64,000 nt of DNA from NCBI GenBank assembly GCA_965262665.1, contig OZ253551.1:124001-188000 (forward strand), given 5' to 3'. A program made the translations under genes and the position numbers. Positions within the stretch are counted from its first letter, which is position 1. Each line of letters begins with the position of its first letter. The notes under the pieces were generated by a model that saw only the letters and a program-made list of their open reading frames with translations, was not told the DNA's origin and made no database searches. The DNA comes from CBDBND01 sp965262665 (GTDB lineage: Bacteria; Pseudomonadota; Alphaproteobacteria; Rhodospirillales; Rhodospirillaceae). This document shows, in pieces, positions 44,211 to 53,381 of the stretch.

Positions 44211-45611
44211 ATGTCAGATTCCGCCGCGCCGTCCAGTCCCATCGAACGGTTTTTCTTGGTCACAGCCAAGATCGAGCGCCATGAACTGAGGGCGGTTCTG
44301 GTGTCATTTGTTTATCTCTTCTGCCTCATGGCCAGTTACTACACCATGCGGCCGTTGCGAGATGCCTTGGCGTCGGAAGTGGCTTCGGAGGACCTCAAAT
44401 TTTTGTGGACCGGCACGTTTATTGCCTCAACCCTCGCTGCATTGGTTTTTGGCTGGGTCGTCTCCAAATTCCGAATTTCGCAATTCCTGCCTTGGGTCTA
44501 CGGCTTCTTCATCATCAACATCGGCATCTTTTTTGTGCTGATGGCGGCGTATCCGCTGGGCAGTCCGGACACCATGATCGCGCCCATTTTTAACGTCTGG
44601 CCGATTGTTCTCGGTGAAGCCAAGGTCAGCACCGTTATCGCCTGCATCTATTACGTCTGGCTCAGTGTCTTTAATATGTTTGTGGTCTCCGTATTTTGGA
44701 GCTTCCTGGCGGACCGCTATACCAAAGATCAGTCCAAGCGATTGTTCGGTTTCGTTGCGGCCGGTGGTAGTGCCGGGGCGGCACTCGGTCCACTAGCCAC
44801 AGCTGCCGTGGTGAACTCCTTGGGCGCGGACAACATGCTGCTTATTGCCGCCGTCGTTCTGTCTATTACAATTTTTTGCATTAGGGACCTCATTTCACAC
44901 ACCGAAGGCGGTCACTCCGACGAACTCAAACAAGCGGCGTCAAACGCTAAAGTTGGAGGCTCGTCGTGGTCCGGCTTCACCACCCTTTTCAAAGACCCGT
45001 ACCTGATGGCGATCGCCGCCTTTGTCATGCTGTACACCTTTATTTCGACCATTTTCTACGTTGCCCAGGTCGATCTTGTGCGCGCTGCGTTTGAGACGCG
45101 GGAGGCCCGGTATGCGGTGAACGCCATAGTCGATGGCGTCGTCAACAGTCTGGCTATATTTACCCAGCTGTTTGTCACCTCCCGTGTGGCAGGACGATGG
45201 GGTTTGGTCTTCCTGCTGGCCGTTATGCCGATCTTTATGTTTTTTGCCTTCTTTGCCCTCAGCGCCTTCCCGGTGCTGATGATGATCCTGTCGCTGCAAG
45301 TCATCCGCCGTGCCGGTAATTACGCCATGACCCGGCCAGGACGCGAAATGCTATGGACCGTCGTCGATCGCGATAAAAAATACAAAGCCAAGAATGTGGT
45401 CGATACGTCGGTCTACCGCGGTGCGGATCTCATCAATATCTGGATCGAGAATGGTCTGCGGTCTGCCGGTTTTGGATTGGCGCAGATCGCACTCGTCGGC
45501 GCTGGAGTTGCGGCCGCCTGGGCCGGAATGGCAACATATCTTGGTAAGACAGCTGAAAAACGCAAATCTGAAATTCCTTCAGCCGTGCCCGAACCAGTAG
45601 CAGCTGAATAG
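44211..45611 (+). CDS. ADP/ATP translocase-type (NTT/Npt) or MFS carrier
   Basis: 466 residues with about twelve membrane helices. The start (ASYYTMRPLRDALASEV) and the long hydrophobic series resemble the bacterial members of the nucleotide transporter (Tlc/Npt, AAA) family; the segment DRYTKDQSKRLFGFVAAGGS and RPGREMLWTVVDRDKKYKAK support this. In obligate intracellular bacteria such carriers import ATP; free-living relatives have uncharacterised members. Function here is not fixed by the sequence. Confidence 0.75.
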   Translation: MSDSAAPSSPIERFFLVTAKIERHELRAVLVSFVYLFCLMASYYTMRPLRDALASEVASEDLKFLWTGTFIASTLAALVFGWVVSKFRISQFLPWVYGFFIINIGIFFVLMAAYPLGSPDTMIAPIFNVWPIVLGEAKVSTVIACIYYVWLSVFNMFVVSVFWSFLADRYTKDQSKRLFGFVAAGGSAGAALGPLATAAVVNSLGADNMLLIAAVVLSITIFCIRDLISHTEGGHSDELKQAASNAKVGGSSWSGFTTLFKDPYLMAIAAFVMLYTFISTIFYVAQVDLVRAAFETREARYAVNAIVDGVVNSLAIFTQLFVTSRVAGRWGLVFLLAVMPIFMFFAFFALSAFPVLMMILSLQVIRRAGNYAMTRPGREMLWTVVDRDKKYKAKNVVDTSVYRGADLINIWIENGLRSAGFGLAQIALVGAGVAAAWAGMATYLGKTAEKRKSEIPSAVPEPVAAE

Positions 45612-45668
45612 GGTTCAATCACTCAACTCTTCACACACGTACTTAAACTCTAGAAAACGGGGACCTCA

Positions 45669-46466
45669 ATGCTGAGATCATTCTTCTTCTCCTTAGGGAC
45701 AGTTATCGCACTATCAACATCGGTTCTAGCGGCAGACCTTGTGCTCGTTGTAGGCGGCACCGGCCGTACGGGCTGGCCCTCCATTCAGGAAGCTTTAGGC
45801 GCTGGATATGACGTCAGGGCGACAACCACCAACGTCCAACGGGCCAGAGAACGCTACGGCGAAGACGGTTTCGAGTGGGTGGAGATGGACGCCCGTATTT
45901 TAGATGAGATTCGTGCCGCCATGGACGGCGTCGATTACGTCGTTTCCACCATTGGCGGATCGTGTTTCGATCACGGCGGTCCCAGTTCGGCTAAGAACGT
46001 GGATTATCAGGGTGTCGTCAACATGGCCGGTGTGGCCTTGGATAAGGGTGTGAAGCATTTCGTGCTGACCTCCGCGTTATCCGTTGGTATGCCCGACCAA
46101 CCGCTGAATCAATTCTGCGACAATGTCCAAATGTGGAAATGGCTGGGTGAAGACTATATCCGCGACAGCGTTTTGAATTACACCATCGTCCGGCCCGGCG
46201 GTCTCGGTGATGAAGAAGGCGGCAAGGTCGGTATTGTGATCAAGGGACAGCGTGGGCTTAAAACTAGTTTTATTCAGCGCGCTGACGTCGCCCGGGTGCT
46301 TGTAGGGGTGCTCGGCAACGAAGACACTTACCGCAAGACATTTGAGGTCGGCAGTGACAAAGAGGCCGGTGTAGATGATTGGCGCAATGTCTTTGCGTCA
46401 ATCCCCCTCGATCCAAAACAAATACCACCATTGACCCGAGAACGGGCGGCAGCCGCAGGTGAGTAA
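45669..46466 (+). CDS. Exported NAD(P)-binding SDR/NmrA-like protein
   Basis: 265 residues. A signal peptide (FFFSLGTVIALSTSVLA) precedes a Rossmann fold with VLVVGGTGRTG. The atypical short-chain dehydrogenase build continues with YVVSTIGGSC, KHFVLTSALSVG and YTIVRPGGLGD. No Tyr-x-x-x-Lys pair is obvious, as in NmrA-like sensors. An export signal on a nucleotide-binding protein is unusual; it echoes the Tat-exported enzymes at 27-31 kb. It is followed by a terminator shared with the converging gene. Confidence 0.75.
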   Translation: MLRSFFFSLGTVIALSTSVLAADLVLVVGGTGRTGWPSIQEALGAGYDVRATTTNVQRARERYGEDGFEWVEMDARILDEIRAAMDGVDYVVSTIGGSCFDHGGPSSAKNVDYQGVVNMAGVALDKGVKHFVLTSALSVGMPDQPLNQFCDNVQMWKWLGEDYIRDSVLNYTIVRPGGLGDEEGGKVGIVIKGQRGLKTSFIQRADVARVLVGVLGNEDTYRKTFEVGSDKEAGVDDWRNVFASIPLDPKQIPPLTRERAAAAGE

Positions 46467-46502
46467 TAGACCTTAAGGTTTAGTATTTGGCTATTCTGAG
46501 AT

Positions 46503-46535
46503 GGGCGGTTCCTACGAACCGCCCACTTCTTTTTT
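46503..46535. terminator. Bidirectional terminator between converging genes
   Basis: Stem GGGCGGTT-CCTACG-AACCGCCC (46503-46524) followed by a T-rich run to 46535. It overlaps the last codons of the reverse gene ending at 46512. Confidence 0.75.
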
Positions 46536-47531
46536 GAAAAAGCGGCTGACGCAGACATTGTGCCACGGTGCAGCCAACTGTTGCCCATGAAACCCCACAT
46601 GACCCCCATCCTTACTGACAACCAGCGAAATTAATGCGTTGTCGGGCCAATTGCGGTTCAAGTACATGGATAGGGGGATCCAGGGGTCCGACGCCGCATG
46701 AATGATCAGCGTCGGGACGCAGATGTCATCTATGAACTGGCTAGCTGAGCAGCGCCTATAGTAGTCCTCCGCATCCTTGAAGCCGCTGTTCTGTGCGACA
46801 ATGCGATCATCAAAGTCGTAGACGGTCTTTACCGATTGTAGGATTTCTGAAATTTCTTTCCGTTTTGAATCCAGTGCGCCGTTCAACGCGTCGGCTTTCA
46901 TGCGTCTGATGAGATAGCGGTGATATAGCCGATTTCGCGGTGCCATGATCTGCATCTGCGCCATCTTCAAGTCAATGGGCGCGCAGACACTGGCTACGGC
47001 AACGACACTATTCTGCGCCGCACCCTCGCCAACAAACTTAAGAACCGCATTCCCTCCCAAGGAGGCGCCCATGAGGACAATACCGTTCGTCTTAAGGCGG
47101 TCAGGTAAACCCGCAATGACGGTCTCCAAGTCCTCTGTCCGCCCCGCATGATATTGCTCGGTGCAGTGGTCTAAAGACGGCCCGGCGCCTCTCAGGTTTA
47201 GTCGCAGAACGCGAAACCCTTCGGTTACAAAATGGAAGGCCGACGTCATGATGTTGCGGCTTTCTTCACATCCGGTCAGGCCATGAACCAGGATTAATAG
47301 AGGCAAGCCGGTTTCTTCGGGTGGCTCATCAAAGAGGCCCAGTAACACATCGCCCGTTCCGTCATTCATAGGGAAGTGAAGGCGGGTCTGTCGTTCACTG
47401 CGAAAAGGTGGAGCAGTCCAAGACAACGTGTTCTTTACGGTTTGCAGGTCGCCGCCAAACCACGGAAACATGGACTTATACTGCGGAAATGGCGGTAAAG
47501 ACCGGCCAAACAGGGTGTAACCAGAATTCAT
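46512..47531 (-). CDS. YheT-type alpha/beta hydrolase
   Basis: 339 residues of the hydrolase family related to E. coli YheT. The oxyanion segment LLILVHGLTGCEES, the nucleophile elbow MGASLGGNAVLKF with a normal serine, the acid in IIHAASDPWIP and the histidine in SKDGGHVGFHG form a complete catalytic triad. It probably acts on esters of lipid origin. It is transcribed divergently from the DUF962 stub. Confidence 0.88.
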   Translation of the reverse strand: MNSGYTLFGRSLPPFPQYKSMFPWFGGDLQTVKNTLSWTAPPFRSERQTRLHFPMNDGTGDVLLGLFDEPPEETGLPLLILVHGLTGCEESRNIMTSAFHFVTEGFRVLRLNLRGAGPSLDHCTEQYHAGRTEDLETVIAGLPDRLKTNGIVLMGASLGGNAVLKFVGEGAAQNSVVAVASVCAPIDLKMAQMQIMAPRNRLYHRYLIRRMKADALNGALDSKRKEISEILQSVKTVYDFDDRIVAQNSGFKDAEDYYRRCSASQFIDDICVPTLIIHAASDPWIPLSMYLNRNWPDNALISLVVSKDGGHVGFHGQQLAAPWHNVCVSRFFKKEVGGS

Positions 47532-47636
47532 TGGGTTTGTATTCGTTATACGAAGGCGTCAATCAAGACTAAACTGAGGCGTAATCGCGCCATATTATTA
47601 GATCGTCGCACAATTGCGCTAGACTCAGAGAATGTG

Positions 47637-47681
47637 ATGAAAGACTGGTTTTACGAACAGCTGGCCATGTACACGGCCTAT
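47637..47681 (+). pseudogene. DUF962 (Mpo1-like) gene stub cut by IS256
   Basis: Fifteen codons, MKDWFYEQLAMYTAY, match the conserved start of DUF962/Mpo1-like membrane proteins, which usually continue YHRDxRN. The sequence changes at 47682 to the IS256 end. The remainder of the gene is not in the window. Confidence 0.6.
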
Positions 47682-47716
47682 GAACCTGTCAGGAATTTTG
47701 TGTTTATGAGCGCTAG
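47682..47716 (+). mobile_element. IS256 left-end stub
   Basis: Thirty-five bases beginning GAACCTGTCAGGAATTTTGT and ending GAGCGCTAG, identical to the left end of the IS256 element at 63899. An IS21 left end follows after one base. Confidence 0.85.
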
Positions 47717-47717
47717 T

Positions 47718-48545
47718 GTGAGAACGGCGGTGACAAATTAGTCCACGGGAGCGGCGGGAATGTCCCGGCCGCGGGCGGCGCAAAAGTCTGCCACCTGTAG
47801 CCTTCGATCCTTTTGGGGATGGAAGGTGGGAGGATGTACTTGGTGGACCTTTATCTAACCGTGCGACTGGCGTGCCATGTGGAAGAGCTGAGCCAGCGAG
47901 AAGCAGCAAGACGGTTTGGGCTATCGCGCGATACAGTGAAGAAGATGCTGCGGCACTCGGTGCCGCCGGGATACCGGCGCAGCGAGCCGCCGAAGCGGCC
48001 TAAGCTGGACCCGTTCACGGATATCATTGACCGCATTCTGGAAGCGGACCGCACGGTTCACCGTAAGCAGCGCCACACGGCAAAGCGGATATTCGAGCGC
48101 CTTCGCGATGAGCATGGCTTCACCGGCGGCCAGACCTCGTCAAGGGTTACGTCCGCGAACGGCGCCGTCGTTTGCGGGAGATGTTCGTGCCGCTGGTACA
48201 TCCGCCGGGGCATGCGCCGGGGCATGTGCAGGCGGATTTCGGCAAGTCGGATGCGATCATCGCTGGCGTCAAGCTGCGAGCCCATTTCTTTGTCATGACC
48301 CTTCCCCACAGCGCTGCATGCTTCGTCGTGGCCTATCCGGCGGCGACGGTGGAAGCCTGGCTGGATGGCCACAACAAGGCCTTCGCCTTCTTCGGCGGCG
48401 TGCCGCGATCGATCCTTTATGACAACGACAAGTGCTTGGCGTCACGTATCCTGCCGGATGGCAGGCGGCAACGAACCCGGTCGTTCAGCGAACTGCAATC
48501 CCATTACCTCTTCGAAGACCGATATGGCCGTCCGGGTAAGGGCAA
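47718..48545 (+). mobile_element. IS21-family fragment, copy B, with istA frameshifts
   Basis: Left tip GTGAGAACGGCGGTGAC at 47718, istA start at 47834 (MYLVDLYLTVR) with GGAGG. The frame of 47813-48298 loses register at about 48135 (CAGACCTCG against CAGACCATCG in copy A) and the IstA sequence resumes in another frame: REMFVPLVHPPGH, QADFGKSDAI, AFAFFGGVPRSILYDNDK, HYLFEDRYGRPGKGK. A small duplication GCCGGGGCAT near 48205-48225 adds residues in the catalytic region. IstA then stops being recognisable at about 48545, where IS630 begins. istB and the right end are absent. Confidence 0.85.
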
Positions 48546-49112
48546 ACGTCAGGCCCGGCTCCCGGCCCATCCCGAGCGGGTCGGCAGGATCGTGTTCCTT
48601 GACGAAACAAGTATCAATACCAAAATGGCGCGCCTGCGGGGGCGCTGTCCCAGCGGCCAGCGGATGGTTGCCGCCATTCCCCATGGTCATTGGAAAACCA
48701 TGACCTTCATTGCCGGATTGCGCGGTGACGGCCTGACCGCGCCCTGGGTGCCCTGATTTGATCGAGGGCGCCATGGACGGTGATGCATTCGAGCAGTACA
48801 TCAAAACGCAACGCGCCCCGACCCTTCAAAAAGGCGCTGTTGTTGTCCCCGGCAATCTGCCGGCCGACAAACGCGACGGTGCCAGGCGGGCGGTTGAAAA
48901 GCGGGGCGCATGGCTTTTGTTCCTGCCGCCCTATGCGCCGGACTTCAACCCGATCAAGCTCGCATTTTCAAAGTTCAAAGCTCACATGAAGCGCTTAAAA
49001 CCCCGCACCATCGATGATCTGTGGAAAGCCGCCGGTATATAACGTCTGCGGCCTCTTCAATCACGAGCACTGCAGGAACTTCTTGGTTGCTGACGGCTAT
49101 GCGTCAGAATAA
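48546..49112 (+). pseudogene. IS630-family transposase C-terminal part, decayed
   Basis: In frame with the IstA remnant: RIVFLDETSINTKMARLRG and PHGHWKTMTFIAGLRGDG, then a shift near 48756 and IEGAMDGDAFEQYIKTQRAP, FLPPYAPDFNPI, and a second shift near 49038 before VCGLFNHEHCRNFLVADGYA. The first aspartate survives (FLDET), but the second position reads VVVPGN where VVMDN is usual, and NPIK replaces NPIE. So two of the three catalytic residues are lost, besides two frameshifts. It cuts an O-methyltransferase gene on its right. Confidence 0.8.
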
Positions 49113-49115
49113 ATC

Positions 49116-49319
49116 GGAAATGCTATAGACCTTGTGAGGTCGGGCGGGATCATTGCCATCGATAACGTGCTGTGGGGCGGCAGCGTCGCCGATGAAACAG
49201 ACGAACGCACGGATACAGTGGCTATCCGGGCTCTAAATGAGGCTCTCTCGAAGGACGACCGCGTCACTGTGAGCATGGTCCATATCGGCGACGGGCTGAC
49301 CTTGGCGCGAAAGAGATAG
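49116..49319 (+). pseudogene. Class I O-methyltransferase, C-terminal fragment
   Basis: The frame LVRSGGIIAIDNVLWGGSVA, TVAIRALNEALSKDDRV and IGDGLTLARKR is the end of a caffeoyl-CoA/catechol-type O-methyltransferase; GGxIAIDNVLWGG is diagnostic. About two-thirds of the gene, including the SAM-binding start, is missing, removed by the IS630/IS21 composite. Confidence 0.85.
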
Positions 49320-49321
49320 AA

Positions 49322-50901
49322 CTAATTGACGCTGGTGCTCCTTGCCGCAACCAGCTTGATGATCTGCCCGCCACTATCATGCTCGAGCAATAGATAAATT
49401 TCACCGTCAGGTCCAACCTCGATGTCGCGGAAGCGAACGATGTCCTCCAATAGCGTCTCCCTTTGGATCAGTTGATGGTCGACGACTTCCATGCGCAAGA
49501 GATCGGATGCCCGCAGGGTGCCGACAATGATATCTCCGTTCCACTCAGGAAACATATCGCCACTGTAAAACACGAAACTTGATACTGCGGGCGCGGGTGT
49601 GAGATCGACAATGGGCTGTGTGATGTCCGCCACATCAAATTCGATTTCCAGCACCTCGCCAAAAGCCACCGGCGTGCCGTCGTAATTGACGCCTAAGGAA
49701 TACAGCGGCCAGCCATAGTTGCGTCTAGGCAGGATGAGATTGATTTCATCACCGCCGCGCGGGCCCATTTCTGTGCTCCATAGTTCATTGGTTGTAGGAT
49801 TGAACTCCAACCCTGAGGATTACGGTGGCCGAAGGTCCACATAGCCGGTTGCGCGTCAGGCATATCGAGATATGGATTGTCAGCCGGTATACGCCCATCG
49901 TCGTGTAGACGCATGATCTTGCCGTAAGGTGTACTCAAATCCTGGATGCCGATGTGCTCGAGCGGTCCTTTAATACCGACGCTGAAGAAGACGTAACCTT
50001 CGTTGTCGAAGGTGATGCGGCCGCCAGTGGCGATTTCCGGCATAATGGTGTAGTGCTCAAAGTTCGCTTTCCATAGGACCTCTTCGTCTACCCATGCGCC
50101 GTCGCGAATGCGTCCGCGCACCAATTTGTTCATGGAGACGTCTTGGCCCGATTGACGGCTGAGGGTGTTGCAGCCGGCGCAGCGATTGCCGAATTGAATA
50201 TAGATCCAGCCGTTTTCTGCGTAATCGGGATGCAGGGCCACATCCATCATCCAGCCGAGGCCCATGGGCTGGCCGACAAAGTTGAAGGAATCCGCGTAGG
50301 CCTTGGGTGCGCCCTGGATAGGGTCTGATTGCTCGCCGTTTTTCGAAATGATGCTGAGGCCACGCCGTTTTTCCGAAAGCAACAAACGGCCATCGGGTAA
50401 GGGTTCGATAGAGAACGGCAACGGATCGAGGCCATCGATTACCGTTTCGATTGAAAAGGCATGGTGTTCGCTCTCGACCACACCGGAGGGAATTTCAAGC
50501 GGTGCGTTGTAACGGAAGTCAGACAGGTTGGTGCCCTGGCGCTGCTCGGAAATGAAGATCGCCATCGTCCAGATTTGCTCATCACTTAACGCCGGCGAAA
50601 AGCCGGGCATGCCGCGCTCCAAAAACCCTTCGGCGGTACTCGTGGCAATGTCTTTAATTGAATTGCCATGGAGCAAATCCGCGCCGACGAGGGCTGTCCC
50701 TTGGGGCGCCCCTTGCAGTGATTCCCCATGGCAAACGGCACATTCCTGCTGATACAACTCGGCGACTACGTCCGCCGGTGCCGGAATGTTCAACTCTCTG
50801 AGATTGACGATCCCAGACGCGCCTTCTGGCTGTGCCAGAGCCTGTTGCCCGACAACAAGGATCAAATAGACCGCCAAACAAGGAAGAGACTCATGTCTCA
50901 C
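49322..50901 (-). pseudogene. Cytochrome c/PQQ-type sugar dehydrogenase, frameshifted
   Basis: Starts with a signal peptide (LAVYLILVVGQQALAQ), then a cytochrome c domain with haem motif CAVCH and the axial methionine in RGMPGF. A six-bladed propeller of soluble aldose dehydrogenase type follows (GLGWMMDVALHPDY, IYIQFGNRC, GGRITFDNEG, WTFGHRNPQG). At about 49800 a missing T (GGTTGGAG for GGTTTGGAG) shifts the frame; the other frame continues LEFNPTTNELWSTEMGPRGG and ends at 49322. The whole would be about 526 residues, oxidising a sugar or similar alcohol and passing electrons to its own haem. Confidence 0.8.
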
Positions 50902-51410
50902 GACCTTTGATCGCCAAAAATAACGTGGCGTACACGATCACCAGGTTTGATCCCCAACCGCTGTACCGTGCCCGCTGCCAATTCCAAAACAGAGCGCACG
51001 CGCACGCGCGACGACAGGGAGCGTTCCGAATGGGGTGTGGTGTTTTCGATGATGGTCATCACCTCACCGTCTTTGCTGAGGAACAGCATATCCAAAGGGA
51101 TAAAGGTGTTGCGCATCCACATGCTAATCATGCGGTCGCGCTTAAAATCGAACAACATGCCCCGGTCTTCGCCAAGTTGGGCGCGGTGCATCAATCCGAT
51201 AGACCGCTCCCGGTCAGACGCTGCCACCTCGAACTGAAACGCATGCTCAGTTCCGTCAACAACGATTGACCCGGGTTCAAGCTCGAGACTTTGTGCTTTG
51301 GTGGAATCAAACGGCTCGTAAGGACGCCACTGCTGAGCCTGCGCATCACCAAAGGCGACGCACAACCCGCAACAAAGGACGAGCGTTAGAAGACGCTGAA
51401 CGAAGGCCAT
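50898..51410 (-). CDS. DUF192 secreted protein
   Basis: 170 residues with a signal peptide (LLTLVLCCGLCVAFGDAQAQ). The DUF192 domain shows FQFEVAASDRERSIGLMHR, GMLFDFKRDRMISMWMRNTF, IPLDMLFLSKDG and SVLELAAGTVQRLGIKPGD. Function of the family is unknown. Its end overlaps the start of the dehydrogenase by four bases, so the two form a unit. It begins ten bases beyond the Mrp operon. Confidence 0.88.
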   Translation of the reverse strand: MAFVQRLLTLVLCCGLCVAFGDAQAQQWRPYEPFDSTKAQSLELEPGSIVVDGTEHAFQFEVAASDRERSIGLMHRAQLGEDRGMLFDFKRDRMISMWMRNTFIPLDMLFLSKDGEVMTIIENTTPHSERSLSSRVRVRSVLELAAGTVQRLGIKPGDRVRHVIFGDQRS

Positions 51411-51419
51411 GATCCGACC

Positions 51420-53119
51420 CTACATCAGGATAAAGTCTGCCAGCAAATAGACGGCCAAGAGGACGATGGCCCAGAAGGCCATCCGGCCGGTGGGCATGGT
51501 GCGGGCAAGGATGCCTTGTGGCCCATGGCGATGATGGATGGCATCAATGGGGTGCGGGCACCGACCGTGAAGTCCTTAATGATACTGTCCCGCGCTAAAC
51601 CGGCATTGTGGATGAAGTCCACCATGAGTTTGCGACCCCAGACTCGGTAGAGCCAGTCGAAATCGATGGTAAGCGTTTCCATCAACTGCCATCCGTAATA
51701 CTTGAGGAAGAGGAAGAAGGCCGCGCCAGAGAACAACAGCAATTGGAACTGAGTGACCACGTGATCCGGCGTGTAAGGAGCATAGTCCTGCGCGAACGGC
51801 AGCAGTTGGTAGAACGTTTGCGGTAGCACACCGATTCCGATGCACAGCACAGCGAAGAACACCATGGCGGCGCGCATATGGATGGGCGGTTCGGGCGGGC
51901 GCTGACCGGAGTCCTTACCGAAGAAGACGAAGTACTGCAGCTTAATGCCTACATCCAGAAACACACCGGCGGTCCCGGCGGCCAGGAGATACCAAACCCA
52001 ATAATAGCCTTGGAGATAGGCCGCTTCAGACATCATCGCTTTGGCGACAAAGCCCGAGGTGAAGGGGAACGCGGAGATCGACAGGCCACCGATAATGCAG
52101 CAAACCGCGGTCAACGGCATGGTACGGAACAGGCCGCCGTATTCGGTGAATTTGCGTTTGCCGGTGACATAAAACACCGAACCGGTTGCCATGATCAGCA
52201 GCGCTTTGTAGATGATGTGGGCAAATGCGTGGGCGACGGCGCCATTAACGGCCAACTCCGTGCCGATGCCGATGCCGGTGACCATGAACCCAACCTGGTT
52301 GACGATCGAATAGCCCAGCATTTTGCGAGCGTTGTTTTCGCACAGCCCGAAAATGATGCCGTAGAAGATCGTGAACAGACCGATGAAAATCAGTACTTCG
52401 GCGCCAGGGAAGCCGCGGGCCAACACATACACGGCAGTCTTGGTGGTAAAGGCCGAGAGAAAAACCATGCCCGTATAAGACGCTTCGGGATAAGAGTCCG
52501 GCACCCAAGCGGAGAACGGCGGTGCACCGGTGTTGAGAATGAACCCAGCGAGGATAAGCGCCCGGGGCAAGGTATCCGGCAACATAGAGGTAAAAGCGAT
52601 GGATCCAGTGGCCGCCACTTCTCCGGCGATCCCGGCCATCAGCACCACACCGCCGAGCAAGTGGACCATCATATACCGCATGCCAGCGGCGCGGGACGTC
52701 TCGGTGCCGGCGGAGAAGATTACAGTGGACGACGCCAGCGCCATCAACTCCCAAAAAATAAAGACGGTGATGAGGTCGCCGGCAAAGACGACACCGAGAG
52801 AGAACGAGATGTAGATATTGGCGGCGAACAGCTCGAGCACCCGCTCCTGTTTGAGGGCATAGAGATTGCCCGCCAGCGCCATGAGTGCGAACACAGTGGC
52901 AAACAGGCGGCTGAGCTTGTCAGCCTTAAACGGCTCTAGCTGCCATTCCATAAACGGCACAGACAGGATCACACCGTCCGGCGTCATCCACACCAGCACC
53001 AGTGATATGACGGGGGTGGCCAACAGGACGACGCTGCGTAGCGTCCCTTCGAGGCGGAGCAGCAAGAAGGCGCCAATCAAGATCGGGATTGACGGATGAA
53101 GCAGAAGACTACCGGTCAT
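51420..53119 (-). CDS. Mrp-type antiporter D-like subunit (third), frameshift near C-terminus
   Basis: An ion-translocating subunit of the NuoL/M/N type with about 14 helices: ELMALASSTVIFSAGTE, the glutamate-bearing fifth helix (VFIFWELMAL), lysine in AFTTKTAVYVLARGF, and KMLGYSIVNQVGFMV with AVAHAFAHIIYKALL. The frame as read ends in an implausible tail (GHKASLPAPCPPAGW); shifting one base at about 51520 gives QGILARTMPTGRMAFWAIVL and a last helix to a TAG at 51420. So one indel has probably removed the final helix. Last gene of the operon. Confidence 0.8.
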
Positions 53120-53381
53120 AATAGGTATCCTTCCGCTTCAGCAGCTTTTTCCAGCCCTTTGAGATCACGATGGACCCAAAACCGATCAGCAAACCAAACC
53201 AGGCATGAAAACCGATATTAAACATGAACCCTTCGTGATTATGGGTGACGAATAGTTCGGCAATGACTAGGACCGCCAGGACGACCGCGAAACCGGTCCA
53301 CAGACGCTTGGGTGTGTCTGGCCGGTCTAGCCAATGGGTTTCACCACTCTGAGCGGTTTGCGTTGGGGTGTGCTCGGTCAT
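53109..53381 (-). CDS. Small membrane protein of the Mrp operon
   Basis: 90 residues with two membrane helices (FAVVLAVLVIAELFVTHNHE and FHAWFGLLIGFGSIVISKGW) and a basic C-terminus. It overlaps both neighbours by a few bases, so it is an integral part of the operon. Small subunits of this kind accompany split D-type antiporters in several proteobacteria; role unknown, perhaps assembly. Confidence 0.75.
   Translation of the reverse strand: MTEHTPTQTAQSGETHWLDRPDTPKRLWTGFAVVLAVLVIAELFVTHNHEGFMFNIGFHAWFGLLIGFGSIVISKGWKKLLKRKDTYYDR

Noticed and set aside
51878..52939. 353-residue forward frame opposite an Mrp subunit, and a similar one at 53753-54418
   Set aside because: Antisense shadows of conserved membrane-protein genes, rich in H, Q, G and R as such shadows are.
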